Counted from the first letter of the stretch, positions 1 through 9,253 are shown. The stretch: 64,000 nt of DNA from Acidobacteriota bacterium (GCA_003223645.1 QHVT01000008.1:186001-250000); one strand, 5' to 3'. Numbers and translations: made by a program. Notes: generated by a model not told the origin, from the letters alone.

Positions 1-579
1 CGAGGCGCGGACGGACGGCAGCTGCGCGACGCGTGCGTCGACGTCGCGGCGCGTGCGAACGAGCTGCAGCGCGAGCGTGTAGAAGGATTCGCTCAGCGCA
101 TCGCGTGGAGTGGTGCGCGCCTCCGGCGCGCCCCCGCCCGAAAGCGCGCCGGAGGCGCGCACCACGCGACGCGCTTGTGCCATCTCCGCGACGAGCGGCG
201 AGTCGAATTGCAATCGCTCGGAGAAGGAGATCGCGCCCGCGCGGTCGGGGTCATCGAGCAGTTCCGCACTGCGTGTGACGGTCGCGCGGAACGCGTCTTC
301 AACGAATCCGCGCTCGAAGAAGACGCAGAACGTTTCTACCGGCTGCAGAGCGTCGACGGTGATCGAATACTCCTCGCCGTCGTTCAGCAGCAGCACACAG
401 CCTGGCGTCAGTTCGTAGCGTCCGTCGCGCGTTTCCCACGCCGCGCTGCCGCGCACCACCGATTTCAGCGAGAGCGGACCGGCGAATCCGCGCTCGTGAT
501 GGCGCGTGCCGCGCGCGTTCAGGATCGCGTTGACGCGCCCGAATCGATGCGCAGGCGGGTTGATCGCGACTTCAGCCAT
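1..579 (-). CDS. AraC-family transcriptional regulator, N-terminal part (cut by window edge)
   Basis: The frame opens at the ATG at 579-577 and stays open for 193 codons to the window edge, so the C-terminal part is missing. The visible part looks like the cupin-like sensor domain of AraC regulators: a PLSLKSVVRG strand, then the PGCVLLLNDGEEY segment typical of the ligand pocket (about residues 60-72), then a CVFFERGF strand. The helix-turn-helix pair would lie outside the window, so the family call rests on this domain alone. Oddity: residues about 139-158 are encoded by a perfect 22-bp-stem palindrome (107-165) lying in frame in the protein, giving an Ala/Gly/Arg-rich insert. Confidence 0.65.
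   Translation of the reverse strand, partial: MAEVAINPPAHRFGRVNAILNARGTRHHERGFAGPLSLKSVVRGSAAWETRDGRYELTPGCVLLLNDGEEYSITVDALQPVETFCVFFERGFVEDAFRATVTRSAELLDDPDRAGAISFSERLQFDSPLVAEMAQARRVVRASGALSGGGAPEARTTPRDALSESFYTLALQLVRTRRDVDARVAQLPSVRAS
107..165. repeat. Palindromic element, family A copy 1, inside a coding sequence
   Basis: Arms 110-131 and 144-165 are perfect 22-nt reverse complements around a 12-nt loop (132-143). A second copy lies at 34298-34359, also inside a gene. Here it is read in frame by the minus-strand AraC gene. Confidence 0.9.
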
Positions 580-663
580 GAGCGTGTCGATTCTACGTCC
601 GTTAGCAAAACGACGAGCTCGGGTCGCGCACCCGTACGCTTATGCCACGCACAGGCACGAATC

Positions 664-858
664 ATGTTCTCCCCATCCAACGTGGAACGAACGCAAAAGC
701 GGTGCGAGCACTGCGGGCACTCCCGCGCGGCGCATGTCGACGGCCTGCGCTGTGCGTTGTGCGGGTGTGTCCCAGGGCGGCGGACGTTCGTGCAGGAGTC
801 GTTCGGGTTCCGGCGCGCGTTACAACGCCCGGTGACGCGCAGCACACGGAAACGGTAG
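664..858 (+). CDS. Small zinc-ribbon-like protein, 64 aa
   Basis: This short protein has two Cys pairs, CEHCGH near residue 14 and CALCGC near residue 33, separated by a SRAAHVDGLR spacer. That is the pattern of a small treble-clef or zinc-ribbon fold binding one metal ion. The ATG at 664 is the first start in the frame that keeps the Cys motifs central. No convincing Shine-Dalgarno sequence is visible, so the start is uncertain. It lies between the divergent AraC gene and a second small gene. The function is unknown; nucleic-acid or protein binding is the usual role of such folds. Confidence 0.5.
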   Translation: MFSPSNVERTQKRCEHCGHSRAAHVDGLRCALCGCVPGRRTFVQESFGFRRALQRPVTRSTRKR

Positions 859-893
859 GCTCATCCGTAGGATGATTTCGGCTCGCTGTTTCG

Positions 894-1127
894 TTGCCAT
901 TTTGTATGGACGAGAAGATCAAGAGAATGCCGAAGCTCATCTCCGTCTCCGAACGCAATCTTCAAAGCGCCGCCATCCGTCTCCTCCCGAAGCACAACAA
1001 GCTGGTTTCTTCGGAAGTCGACTATCTTCGCCGGGTCCTTGGCGACAAGGCGACGCAGGCGCAGATCGACGAGAAAGTACAGCTCGTTCGCCATCTGCCC
1101 TGGCGCGAAATCGTCGGCGAAGTATAG
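894..1127 (+). CDS. Small conserved-looking hypothetical protein, 77 aa (or 73 aa from 906)
   Basis: I do not recognise this family. The protein is charged and mostly helical, without a signal peptide or membrane segment: a lysine-rich N-terminus, then SERNLQSAAIRLLPKHNK and a DKATQAQIDEKVQLVRHLPW segment. Translation could begin at 894 or at the ATG at 906. It sits 80 bp upstream of the amine oxidase on the same strand and may share its transcript. Confidence 0.5.
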   Translation: MPFCMDEKIKRMPKLISVSERNLQSAAIRLLPKHNKLVSSEVDYLRRVLGDKATQAQIDEKVQLVRHLPWREIVGEV

Positions 1128-1207
1128 GCGGCACGGCCGCCTGCGTTGAATGCCCAGGGCTTCGGCATAATGGTCGCTCGTGGTAGCGATTCACGCGGAG
1201 CGCATGC

Positions 1208-2479
1208 GTGACGTTTGACGTCGCCGTCATCGGCGCAGGTGCCGCGGGTCTCGCGGCAGCACGCACGCTCTCGGGTGCGCGCAAGCGGGTCTGTCTCATC
1301 GAAGCACGCCAGCGCGCCGGCGGGCGCATCTCTACGCTGCACGTGCCCGATCTCCCCATTCCGATCGAGCTCGGCGCGGAGTTTCTGCATGGCGAAGCCG
1401 CGTCGACGTTCGCGATCGTCGACGCCGCCGCCCTTCCGGTGTACGAGCTGCGCACCGACTACTGGTATTCGCGCAACGGATCGTTCACGCACATCCGCGA
1501 TTTCTGGGGACTGATCAACCGCGTGCGCGCGCGCATCGGTCCGCTGAAGCAGGACGTCTCGTTCGCGGAATTCATGCGCACGCAGCGCGCGCTCTCGCCG
1601 CGTACGCGCCAGCTCGCGTGCAACTTCGTCGAGGGGTATCACGCGGCACACGCCGACCGCATCAGCGCGCTCGCGCTGCGGATGGCGGACGGCGAGCAGG
1701 AAGGGGAGCCGAAGCAGTACCGGCTCGCGAGCGGCTACGACTCCATCATCGAGTGGATGCGCGCGGGACTCGATCCGGAGCACGTCGATCTCCGGTTCGG
1801 CAGTGTCGTAAAACGTGTGCAGTGGTCGAAAGGCAACGTGGAGATCGACTGCGGCACGTTCACCGTTCGCGCGCGCGCGGCGATCATCACGATTCCGATC
1901 GGCGTGTGGAAAGCGCCGGCGGAGCAGGATGGCGCGATCGTTTTCGATCCGCCGTTGCGCGAAAAAGAAAAAGCGCTGGCCCGTCTCGAAGCGGGACACG
2001 TCGTGCGGATCACGTTTCGCTTCCGCGAGCGCTTCTGGGAAAAACATCGCGCGGTCTTCATTCAGACGCGCGACCGCTTCATGCCGACGTTCTGGACGAC
2101 CGCGCCGATGCGCGCACCGATTCTCATCGGATGGGCAGGCGGACACTGCGCCGATGCGCTGCTGGCCGAGCGTCCGTCGATCATCGATCGCGCGCTCGAC
2201 TCGATGTCGCGCGCGTTCGGCGTTCCGCGGCGCCGCCTCGACGCGCTCCTGGCGGGCACATGGATGCACGACTGGCAGAGCGATCCGTACAGTCGCGGAG
2301 CGTATTCGTACGCGGCGGTGGGCGGATCGGGAGCTCACGACCTACTCGCGAAACCGGTTAAAAACACGCTCTTCTTTGCCGGCGAGGCTACGAGCAGCAA
2401 CGAAACCGGAACTGTATCCGGAGCAATTGCAACAGGATACCGGGCTGCAGGTAAATTATTGAGAGGAGTATTGACCTGA
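1208..2479 (+). CDS. FAD-dependent amine oxidase (flavin monoamine oxidase family)
   Basis: This is a flavoprotein of the monoamine oxidase/polyamine oxidase superfamily, expected to oxidise an amine to an imine using FAD and O2. The N-terminus carries the Rossmann dinucleotide motif VIGAGAAGLAAA (residues about 7-18), an acidic end of beta-2 (CLIEAR) and the RAGGR motif. A family-typical IELGAEFLHG follows. The C-terminus has the FAD-contact block LFFAGEATSSNETGTVSGAI followed by a GYRAA helix. At 423 aa it is full length. The GTG at 1208 is used because the nearby ATG at 1204 runs into a stop after four codons. There is no signal peptide, so it is probably cytosolic. The substrate cannot be inferred. 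Confidence 0.88.
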   Translation: MTFDVAVIGAGAAGLAAARTLSGARKRVCLIEARQRAGGRISTLHVPDLPIPIELGAEFLHGEAASTFAIVDAAALPVYELRTDYWYSRNGSFTHIRDFWGLINRVRARIGPLKQDVSFAEFMRTQRALSPRTRQLACNFVEGYHAAHADRISALALRMADGEQEGEPKQYRLASGYDSIIEWMRAGLDPEHVDLRFGSVVKRVQWSKGNVEIDCGTFTVRARAAIITIPIGVWKAPAEQDGAIVFDPPLREKEKALARLEAGHVVRITFRFRERFWEKHRAVFIQTRDRFMPTFWTTAPMRAPILIGWAGGHCADALLAERPSIIDRALDSMSRAFGVPRRRLDALLAGTWMHDWQSDPYSRGAYSYAAVGGSGAHDLLAKPVKNTLFFAGEATSSNETGTVSGAIATGYRAAGKLLRGVLT

Positions 2480-2500
2480 TATGACGTAACAGCATACATT
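2471..2500 (+). promoter_or_regulatory. Candidate sigma-70 type promoter for the 2527 gene
   Basis: TTGACC (2471-2476) and TACATT (2495-2500) are separated by 18 bp, overlapping the stop of the amine oxidase gene. A near-perfect AAGGAGGT Shine-Dalgarno (2511-2518) follows, 8 bp before the ATG at 2527. The promoter is only a pattern match. Confidence 0.4.
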
Positions 2501-2526
2501 TATTTGCAACAAGGAGGTCCCCCATC

Positions 2527-5346
2527 ATGAATCGCCGGCTCCTCGTTGCACCGCTGTGCCTGCTCGTCCTCGCCATCCCCGCCACCGCCCGCGTCCTTTC
2601 GTACTCGCCGTACTCCAATCGACTCTCACTCCCCTCGATCCACGCCCGCAGCGGACGCTGGTTCGCGCTCATTGAAGCGCTGCCGGGACAGTTCCCGTTC
2701 AGCCGCGGACAGGTCGTGCTGTACGACACGACCGGCCGCGAAGAGCCGCGCGTGATCTATCCATCCGATCCATCGAAGGACGCGGCGATGGCGTTCCTCG
2801 CTCTGTACGAGCGCAACGACGAAGGCCGCAGCGGCGAGCTCACGATTCTCATCGCCGAGATCCTCGGCGATCGGATCAATCAGCATCGCGAGTACTTCAT
2901 CAGCAACAACTCCGGCGCGTCGTGGAAACACGTCGACGGCCTCGACGCGCAGCGCGTGCCACACGTCTATCAATACACGTATGACTTCGGCGGTCCGTTC
3001 TCGCGCGGGCTCTCGCCGCAGGTGAGCGTCGGCGGCACGCTGCCGTTTGTCATCGCGACGATCGAAGGGCGCGTGTTCGGCATCACGCTCGACGGCAAGT
3101 CGCGGCTGCTCTTCGAGGGACCGAACGACAACACGATGATCGGACGCGATCGCGAAGGATCGAAATTCATCGTCCGCACCGGCAGCACTTCTAAAAACGG
3201 CTCGAACACGATCGGCGTGATTGGTACGCAGGCCTCATCGACGCCGGCGCCGCTCGGCGTGATTCCGGACGGACCGGCAACCGGCTGGATCACGCCGGGC
3301 GGCTGCGCTTACGTGCAGGTGCTGACGAGCGGCGGGCGCATTCTCTATTCGTTCTGCGACGGCAAGCGCGAAGAGATCGCGCGTCCGTATCTGCCGGTGC
3401 CGGTCTCCCCGGCGATTCAATCCGCGAACGATCTCGCGTTCTTCGCCGTGCCGACGACGAACTACGACGGCGCGTGGATGATGCAGCGCATGCCCGGAAA
3501 GCCGACGACGCTCTCGCGTCACTTCATCGGCGGCGGCACGCAAACGTTCTGGAGCGATCCGTCGCAGCCGCAGGTCGAGGCTCTGCACACCGGAACGGAT
3601 CCCGACCGGCTGCTCATTCAAGTGCATCGCGGAAGCGCGCAGCAGGAGCGCTCGTTCCTCGATCCCGCGCTCGCGGCGTGGCGCGTTGGCGAGTCCGCTC
3701 CCGCGGAGTATCACGAGCTCTTTCTCCATGAGAACGCGCCGAAAGGTCTGCTGCACGTCGACGTCGATCACATCGCCGACGGCGCACCGTTCGTCTTCGA
3801 CTCCGGCGTCGCGAACGCCGCGTACTCGTCGAGAACGCCGATGGAGACGGAAGCGGGCGGCGGCGCCGACGTCGGCCAGGAGTGGGGCGTCGTACGCGCA
3901 TCGTTCCGCCAGCGCCTGGTCGTTCCCGGCGTCGCGCGGCAGGAAGGGGCGTTCGGCTCGCGCTGGCAGACCGACGTCGTGCTGCACAATCCGCTCGACA
4001 CGCCGCAAACGATCACGCTGCGTCTCGTGCCGATCGCGAACGAACTGCTGAGCGAGCTGCGGCAGATCGGCTGTCACGCGCGCCAACCGGAAAATGCCCC
4101 CGAAGTCGTGGCGCCGCAGTTGAAACTCGAGGCGCACGAGATTCGTGTCATCGGGGACGTCGTGAAGTCGATGTTTGACATCGAGAGCGGCGGCGGCACG
4201 CTCTTCATCGACCCGGAATCGGAAGTGAACGCGACGTCGCGCACGTACACGCGAGCGGCGAACAACGGCACGTTCGGACTCGGCATGCCGGCGATCGATT
4301 TCTACAACACCGCCAGCCCACGCTTCCCCGCGCTGTTCGCGGGAGCGTTTGCCGGCGCGAACTTCCGCACGAACGTGATCCTCACCGACACCGGCCGAGG
4401 AACGGCCGTGCATCTCATCGCGCACGGAGGCAACGGCGTCGCCGCGCGGAGCGATCTCTCATTCGGCGGCGCGGCCGCGAGCAGCGTGCTGCAGCTGACC
4501 GGAATCTCGTCGACGCTCGACGCGGTCGAAGGCGGACTCGAAGTGCGGCCCGAGCGCGGCTTCGTGATTCCGACGGTCGTCGCCATCGACAACCGCACGA
4601 ACGATCCGACGTGGTTCCCGCCCGACCTTCCCGCGTTCACCGTACGCACGATTCCGATGCTCGTGCACGCGACGTCGACGAGCGGCGCGCAGCTGCGCAC
4701 CGATCTCTTTCTCATGAATCCCGCGACGTACGACAACACCGTCAACTTCGAGTTCAAGCCGTGGTTTTCGAACGAGGCGCCGCGCCACTCGCGACTTCTT
4801 CTCGCCGCGGGACAGACGCTCATCATTCGCGATGCGCTCTCGTACTTCGGCTTTACCGGATTCGTGCGCATGCGCTACAGCTCCGGCATCGTCAGCGATC
4901 CCGGCGTGCGGATCACGTCGCGCGCGTACGCGGAGACCGCGGACGGCGGAACGTACGGCAGCGTCGTGCCGCCGCTGAACAGTTTTCAAAGCGCGGTCGC
5001 CGGCGAGTCTCTCGAGATCCTCGGCGTCACCGGCGAGTCCGGCTTCCGCACCAACGTCGGCCTCGTGGATTTGAACGCGATGAACGACGGAAAGCGCGCC
5101 GAAGCGAAGATCCGCATCTTCAACGAGCGCGGCACGGAGATCGACGCGTTCGACGTCTCCTTCCCGATCGCCGGCGGGATGCAGATCGACGATCTGTTCA
5201 AGAGCCGCAACCTCGCCGCGCCGAAGGCCGCGCTGATCCGAGTCGACGTAAAGAGCGGATTCGTCGCCGCGTTCGCGACGCTCACCGACAACGTCACGAA
5301 CGACGCGACTTACCTCGCCGCCAACCTCGGCGCAAAGGCAAAATAA
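2527..5346 (+). CDS. Large secreted repeat protein, paralogue 1, 939 aa
   Basis: An N-terminal signal peptide (MNRRLLVAPLCLLVLAIPATA) marks export. Residues about 22-450 form a beta-rich region with short recurring motifs resembling a propeller. Residues about 470-939 hold roughly four related beta-sandwich-like modules, each beginning with a strand such as WQTDVVLHNP, FRTNVILTD, LRTDLFLMNP or FRTNVGLVD and ending with a phrase like SRTYTRAANNGTFG. The Shine-Dalgarno AAGGAGGT lies 8 bp before the start. The next gene is a full-length paralogue with visible similarity throughout. I do not know a function; a cell-surface or extracellular structural or adhesive role is a guess from the modular architecture. 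Confidence 0.8.
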   Translation: MNRRLLVAPLCLLVLAIPATARVLSYSPYSNRLSLPSIHARSGRWFALIEALPGQFPFSRGQVVLYDTTGREEPRVIYPSDPSKDAAMAFLALYERNDEGRSGELTILIAEILGDRINQHREYFISNNSGASWKHVDGLDAQRVPHVYQYTYDFGGPFSRGLSPQVSVGGTLPFVIATIEGRVFGITLDGKSRLLFEGPNDNTMIGRDREGSKFIVRTGSTSKNGSNTIGVIGTQASSTPAPLGVIPDGPATGWITPGGCAYVQVLTSGGRILYSFCDGKREEIARPYLPVPVSPAIQSANDLAFFAVPTTNYDGAWMMQRMPGKPTTLSRHFIGGGTQTFWSDPSQPQVEALHTGTDPDRLLIQVHRGSAQQERSFLDPALAAWRVGESAPAEYHELFLHENAPKGLLHVDVDHIADGAPFVFDSGVANAAYSSRTPMETEAGGGADVGQEWGVVRASFRQRLVVPGVARQEGAFGSRWQTDVVLHNPLDTPQTITLRLVPIANELLSELRQIGCHARQPENAPEVVAPQLKLEAHEIRVIGDVVKSMFDIESGGGTLFIDPESEVNATSRTYTRAANNGTFGLGMPAIDFYNTASPRFPALFAGAFAGANFRTNVILTDTGRGTAVHLIAHGGNGVAARSDLSFGGAAASSVLQLTGISSTLDAVEGGLEVRPERGFVIPTVVAIDNRTNDPTWFPPDLPAFTVRTIPMLVHATSTSGAQLRTDLFLMNPATYDNTVNFEFKPWFSNEAPRHSRLLLAAGQTLIIRDALSYFGFTGFVRMRYSSGIVSDPGVRITSRAYAETADGGTYGSVVPPLNSFQSAVAGESLEILGVTGESGFRTNVGLVDLNAMNDGKRAEAKIRIFNERGTEIDAFDVSFPIAGGMQIDDLFKSRNLAAPKAALIRVDVKSGFVAAFATLTDNVTNDATYLAANLGAKAK

Positions 5347-5388
5347 TCTTGGACTCCCAGCGTTAAAAATATTATCTTGGAGTTAATC

Positions 5389-5482
5389 CGTCATCCTGAG
5401 TCGGCGCAGCGCGACGAAGGATCTCAACCTGCGATGTCTGCAATCTCGAGATCCTTCGCCGTCTCCGCGGCTCAGGATGACG
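5389..5482. repeat. Inverted-repeat element, family B copy 1 (GTCATCCTGAG type)
   Basis: Ends CGTCATCCTGAG and CTCAGGATGACG are reverse complements, with inner matching blocks GAAGGATCTCA and GAGATCCTTCG. A second copy is at 28993-29083. It ends 20 bp before the 5503 start codon, upstream of that gene's Shine-Dalgarno. Confidence 0.85.
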
Positions 5483-5502
5483 TTACGAGGAGGCTCTTCG
5501 AA

Positions 5503-8232
5503 ATGACCGGTCGCGCGCGCGTGCTCCTGCTGTGCATCCTCGCTCTCACTTCACCGCTGTTCGCACGAGTTTTGTCGTACGCGCCGTACACGAATCGCAC
5601 CGCGATTCCGTCGCTGAACCATCGGAGCTCCCGCTGGTTCGCGCTGACCGAGCGGACGCTGAGCAGTCAGGTGACACAGGTCGTGCTGTACGACGCGCTC
5701 GGGTTCGAAGAGCCGCGCGTGATTTACGACACGTCCAACGTCACTGCCGCCGTGGTCTTCGTCGCGGTGTACGAGAATCGATTCCTGCTCTCCGGTCCCG
5801 GACCGGCGACTGCCTCGATTCTCATCGGCTCGCAGCAATTCGCCGGACAGAACTGGAAGTACGTCTATGACCTCAGCGTCGACGGCGGACGAACGTTCAA
5901 GCACCTCGACGTGCTCGACGGGGCGCCGAGCAACGCGTACGTAGGGGACGTCGATTACGGCGGACCGTATTCACACGGGCTGTCTGCGACCGCGGGAGTG
6001 ATCGTCGGCGACTTCTATCCATTCATCGTCTCGACCACGCAGGGCATTTACACGATCGACTACGCCGGCCACGTGAAGCTGTTGATTCGCGACTGGACGA
6101 TGATCGGCCGCAATCGCGACGGATCGCGCGTCCTCGTGCACAACGGACAGAAGGTCGCGATCGTCGACATGAACGGCGTGCTCACGGAGATCGGCGCCGT
6201 TCCGCCGGGAACGGTCATGAACGGCTGGATCACGGACCAGGAGACCGCGTACGTGCAGCCGTTCGTGAACGGCTGGGGCGTGTATCGATATCTCTACTTC
6301 TACAGCGGCGGACAAAAGTCTCTCGTCGGCGCGCCGTACGACAGCTCGACCGCGACGTCCGATCTCACGTTCTTCGCCGTCCCGACGAGCGACTACAACG
6401 GCGCGTGGATGATCCAGCGCCAGTCCGGCAAGCCGACGAAGCTGTCGCGGCACACGCTCGCTGCCGGCACGGAAGTCCTGTGGACCGATGTCTCCGGTCC
6501 GGAAGTCGAAGCGCTGCACACCGCGGGATCGCCCGACAAGTTGCTGATCCAGGTGCATCGCCGCCGCGCGCAGGTCTTCATCGATCCGGCGCTGGCGCTG
6601 TGGCGCGTGGGTGAGCCCGCGCCCACTGCATACGACGAGTTGTTCCTCAACGAGAGCGTGTCGAAAGGATTCGTGCACGTCGACGTCGACAATCTCGCGA
6701 GCGGCGCGCCGTTCGCGTTCGACTCCGGCGTCGCATTCCCGAGCATCATTCTCAGCGGCGGCGGTGGCGGCGCGGGTGGTGGCGGCGGCGACGTCGTGCA
6801 GGAGTGGGGCGTCGTGCGCGGCTCGCTCAAACAGCGTCTCGTGCTGCCGGGCATCGCGCGGCAGGCCGGCGCCTTCGGCTCGTACTGGCTCACCGACGTC
6901 GTCGTGCAGAATCCGCTCGACGAGCCGCAGAACGTCGACTTCCGATTCGCACCGACCGGCGCGCTGACGGAAACGGCGGCGCTCACGATCGCGAAGACCG
7001 TCACGCTCGCGCCGAAGCAGATCGCCGTCTACAACGACGTGATGAAGTCGCTGTTCGACATCAACAGCGGCGGCGGCGTGCTGATCATCGAGCCGAAAGT
7101 GTCGGTGACGGCGACGGCGCGGACGTACACGCGCGCGGCGAACGGCGGCGCGTTCGGCTTCGGCATGCAGGCGATCGATTTTCTCAACGCCGCGAGTCCG
7201 CGTTTCCCCGTCACGTTCTCCGGCGCATTTCCGGGCGCCGAGTTCCGCACGAACATGCTGCTGACCGACACGTCGGGACGCGGCACCGAGGCGCGATTGA
7301 GGGCGAATGGATTCTCGGGATTCATCGGCGTGGACGACGTCATGTTCGGCGCGCCCGCGAACGGCGTGCAGCAGATGAACGGCATCGGCGGCTCGCTGGG
7401 CCTTACACAAAACGACAGCGGCGGCCTGACCGTACAGCCCGCGCGCGGCTCGATGATCGTCACGGTCGTGGCGATGGACAACCGCACCAACGATCCGACG
7501 TTCTTCCCGCCCGATCTCCCCGCGTCCGTGACGCGCACGATTCCGGCGATCGGTCACGTCGACGGCGCGAACGGCTCGAAGTTCCGCAGCGATCTCTATC
7601 TTCTGAATCCGGCATCGACGCAGCGCCAGGTCTTCCTCGAGGCGAAGCGCTGGGACACGACCGAAGCGGCGCTGCGCGCGTCGTTCACACTGCAGCCCGG
7701 CGAGGCGCGCGTATATCGCGACGTGCTGCCGACGCTCTTCGGCGTCACCGGCATCGCGCGGCTGCGCGTCACCGCGCCGGGCGAAGACGGCGTGCGCGTG
7801 ACGTCGCGCACGTACAACATCAACGAAGACGGCGGCACGTTCGGCAGTCTCGTCCCGCCGCTCAATTCGTTCCAAAGCGCGGGCGCCGGCGAGAAGCTCG
7901 AGATCCTCGGCATCACCGCCGACTCCGGCTCGCGCACGAACCTCGGCCTCGTCGAGATGCAGGCCAACGCGAACGGACAGACGTCCGAGGCGCGCGTGCA
8001 CATCGTCGATCACACCGGCAAAGAGCTCGACGCATTCACCGTCACGCTGCCGATCGCCGGCGGAACGCAGATCAACAATTTGTTCGAGACGCGCGGCATC
8101 GCGCAGCCGCAGGCGGCGATCGTGTACGTCGAAGTGGTGCGCGGCTGGATCGGCGCGTATGCCACGCTGACCGACAACATCACGAACGACACGACGTACC
8201 TCGGCGCGAGTCTCAGCGCGCGGGCGAATTAG
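5503..8232 (+). CDS. Large secreted repeat protein, paralogue 2, 909 aa
   Basis: Tandem paralogue of the preceding gene. The start at 5503 is chosen because it follows GAGGAGG (5486-5492) and begins a signal peptide (MTGRARVLLLCILALTSPLFA). The frame is open to 5377, but that upstream part only translates repeat element family B. As in the neighbour, a beta-rich N-terminal half is followed by repeated modules opening with WLTDVVVQNP, FRTNMLLTD, FRSDLYLLNP and SRTNLGLVE and closing with RTYTRAANGGAFG-like strands. A Gly-rich linker near residues 418-430 replaces a Glu/Gly stretch in paralogue 1. Function unknown; probably exported to the surface. Confidence 0.8.
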   Translation: MTGRARVLLLCILALTSPLFARVLSYAPYTNRTAIPSLNHRSSRWFALTERTLSSQVTQVVLYDALGFEEPRVIYDTSNVTAAVVFVAVYENRFLLSGPGPATASILIGSQQFAGQNWKYVYDLSVDGGRTFKHLDVLDGAPSNAYVGDVDYGGPYSHGLSATAGVIVGDFYPFIVSTTQGIYTIDYAGHVKLLIRDWTMIGRNRDGSRVLVHNGQKVAIVDMNGVLTEIGAVPPGTVMNGWITDQETAYVQPFVNGWGVYRYLYFYSGGQKSLVGAPYDSSTATSDLTFFAVPTSDYNGAWMIQRQSGKPTKLSRHTLAAGTEVLWTDVSGPEVEALHTAGSPDKLLIQVHRRRAQVFIDPALALWRVGEPAPTAYDELFLNESVSKGFVHVDVDNLASGAPFAFDSGVAFPSIILSGGGGGAGGGGGDVVQEWGVVRGSLKQRLVLPGIARQAGAFGSYWLTDVVVQNPLDEPQNVDFRFAPTGALTETAALTIAKTVTLAPKQIAVYNDVMKSLFDINSGGGVLIIEPKVSVTATARTYTRAANGGAFGFGMQAIDFLNAASPRFPVTFSGAFPGAEFRTNMLLTDTSGRGTEARLRANGFSGFIGVDDVMFGAPANGVQQMNGIGGSLGLTQNDSGGLTVQPARGSMIVTVVAMDNRTNDPTFFPPDLPASVTRTIPAIGHVDGANGSKFRSDLYLLNPASTQRQVFLEAKRWDTTEAALRASFTLQPGEARVYRDVLPTLFGVTGIARLRVTAPGEDGVRVTSRTYNINEDGGTFGSLVPPLNSFQSAGAGEKLEILGITADSGSRTNLGLVEMQANANGQTSEARVHIVDHTGKELDAFTVTLPIAGGTQINNLFETRGIAQPQAAIVYVEVVRGWIGAYATLTDNITNDTTYLGASLSARAN

Positions 8233-8237
8233 CAATT

Positions 8238-8317
8238 CGGTTGCGCGGTTGCACAGTCACGCGGTTGCGCGGTATTTACCGGCTGCGCAACCGAGTCACC
8301 GCGCAACCGCGCAACCG
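8238..8317. repeat. Inverted array, family C copy 1 (8-bp unit GGTTGCGC)
   Basis: Units of GGTTGCGC and variants at an 8-bp period form the left arm; their reverse complement GCGCAACC forms the right arm. The element ends 5 bp before the tag start codon. Other copies: 28084-28154 and 35610-35680. Confidence 0.88.
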
Positions 8318-8322
8318 AAAAC

Positions 8323-8862
8323 ATGAGCTATTGCGACATCGCGCCCGGACATCCCTTTCACGGCCCGTATCACGACACCGAGTACGGCTTCCCGATCCGC
8401 GAGGACGATCGCCTCTTCGAGCGACTCGTCCTGGAGATCAACCAGGCCGGATTGTCGTGGCTGACGATCCTCCGCAAACGCGAGGCATTCAGCAAAGCAT
8501 TCGACGCCTTCAAGCTCGAGCGTGTGGCGCGCTACGACGCGCGCCGCCGCACGCGCCTCCTCAACGACGAAGGAATCATCCGCAACCGCTTGAAGGTCGA
8601 CGCCGCGATCGAGAACGCGAAGCGCATCCTCGCGCTCCGTAAAACGGATGGATCATTCGCGGCGTGGCTCGACGCCCATCACCCGATGACGAAGGACGAA
8701 TGGGTGAAGCTGTTCAAGAAGACCTTCGTCTTCACCGGCGGCGAGATCACCGGCGAGTTCCTGCTCAGCACCGGGTATTTGCCGGGCGCGCATGAGGAGA
8801 AGTGTCCGGTGTACCGGCGCGTCGTGGCCGCGCGGCCGCCGTGGGTCAACCGCGATAAGTGA
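8323..8862 (+). CDS. tag: DNA-3-methyladenine glycosylase I
   Basis: Base-excision repair enzyme that removes 3-methyladenine from alkylated DNA. The N-terminus MSYCDIAP...YHDTEYG matches the family pattern, with Cys4 and the His of YHD as two expected zinc ligands and HEEKCPVYR near the C-terminus giving the other two. The LEINQAGLSWLTILRKRE block is the family core. The 179 aa length is normal. The start codon follows repeat family C by only 5 bp, so any ribosome binding must use bases within the element's right arm (CGCAACCGAAAAC). It ends 17 bp inside the convergent DUF6232-like gene. Confidence 0.93.
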   Translation: MSYCDIAPGHPFHGPYHDTEYGFPIREDDRLFERLVLEINQAGLSWLTILRKREAFSKAFDAFKLERVARYDARRRTRLLNDEGIIRNRLKVDAAIENAKRILALRKTDGSFAAWLDAHHPMTKDEWVKLFKKTFVFTGGEITGEFLLSTGYLPGAHEEKCPVYRRVVAARPPWVNRDK

Positions 8863-9253
8863 TCGCGTCATTGATCGCATTCGTCACACGATCGACAAGC
8901 GCTTCATCTTTCGAGGTGAGGCTCTGCCGCTCCGCCGATGCCGATGCGAGAAAGACGTGAAACGTCGGCCTGAGCGAACGAAGCCACAAGATGCCGGCGC
9001 CGATGGTTACGACCGCGAAGAACAGCATCCCGATGGCCGATCCTTTGTCGGATGACGTGAACATCGCCAGCGCGAACAGGAAGGTGACACCACCAGCAAT
9101 CACGAGCAGCGTCGCGCACCCGGTACTGGCAGGCGTGAAGCGCTTCGCCACGGACGTGATGTTTGCGGTGGCGTAAGTCGTCCCAAAAAGGATGACTCTC
9201 GTATTCGACACGTAAATGCCCGGGTCGTTGATGAAGACGCGTTCTTCCGCCAT
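8846..9253 (-). CDS. DUF6232-like small membrane protein, 135 aa
   Basis: Starting at the ATG at 9253, the protein begins MAEERVFINDPGIYVSNTRVILFGTTYATANITSV, described here in two parts: a short beta-rich segment (to about residue 35) characteristic of DUF6232 proteins, then two hydrophobic helices (about residues 47-65 and 75-92), then a soluble tail with an Arg/Ser-rich SAERQSL motif. A GAGGGAGCG Shine-Dalgarno-like stretch lies just upstream of 9253, favouring this start over the ATG at 9286. It lies downstream of, and is co-oriented with, the Rieske and permease genes. Biological role unknown. Confidence 0.7.
   Translation of the reverse strand: MAEERVFINDPGIYVSNTRVILFGTTYATANITSVAKRFTPASTGCATLLVIAGGVTFLFALAMFTSSDKGSAIGMLFFAVVTIGAGILWLRSLRPTFHVFLASASAERQSLTSKDEALVDRVTNAINDAITYRG

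Noticed and set aside
1022-2338. 438-aa minus-strand open frame opposite the amine oxidase
   Set aside because: Arg/Ala/His-rich shadow translation typical of GC-rich antisense; the plus-strand frame has full FAD-enzyme motifs.
5377-5502. N-terminal extension of the 5503 gene to 5377
   Set aside because: The extra 42 residues only translate a family B repeat; a Shine-Dalgarno and signal peptide support 5503.
5971-8235. 754-aa antisense open frame opposite the second secreted protein
   Set aside because: Composition is that of a reverse shadow, no domain motif; the plus-strand gene is a clear paralogue of its neighbour.
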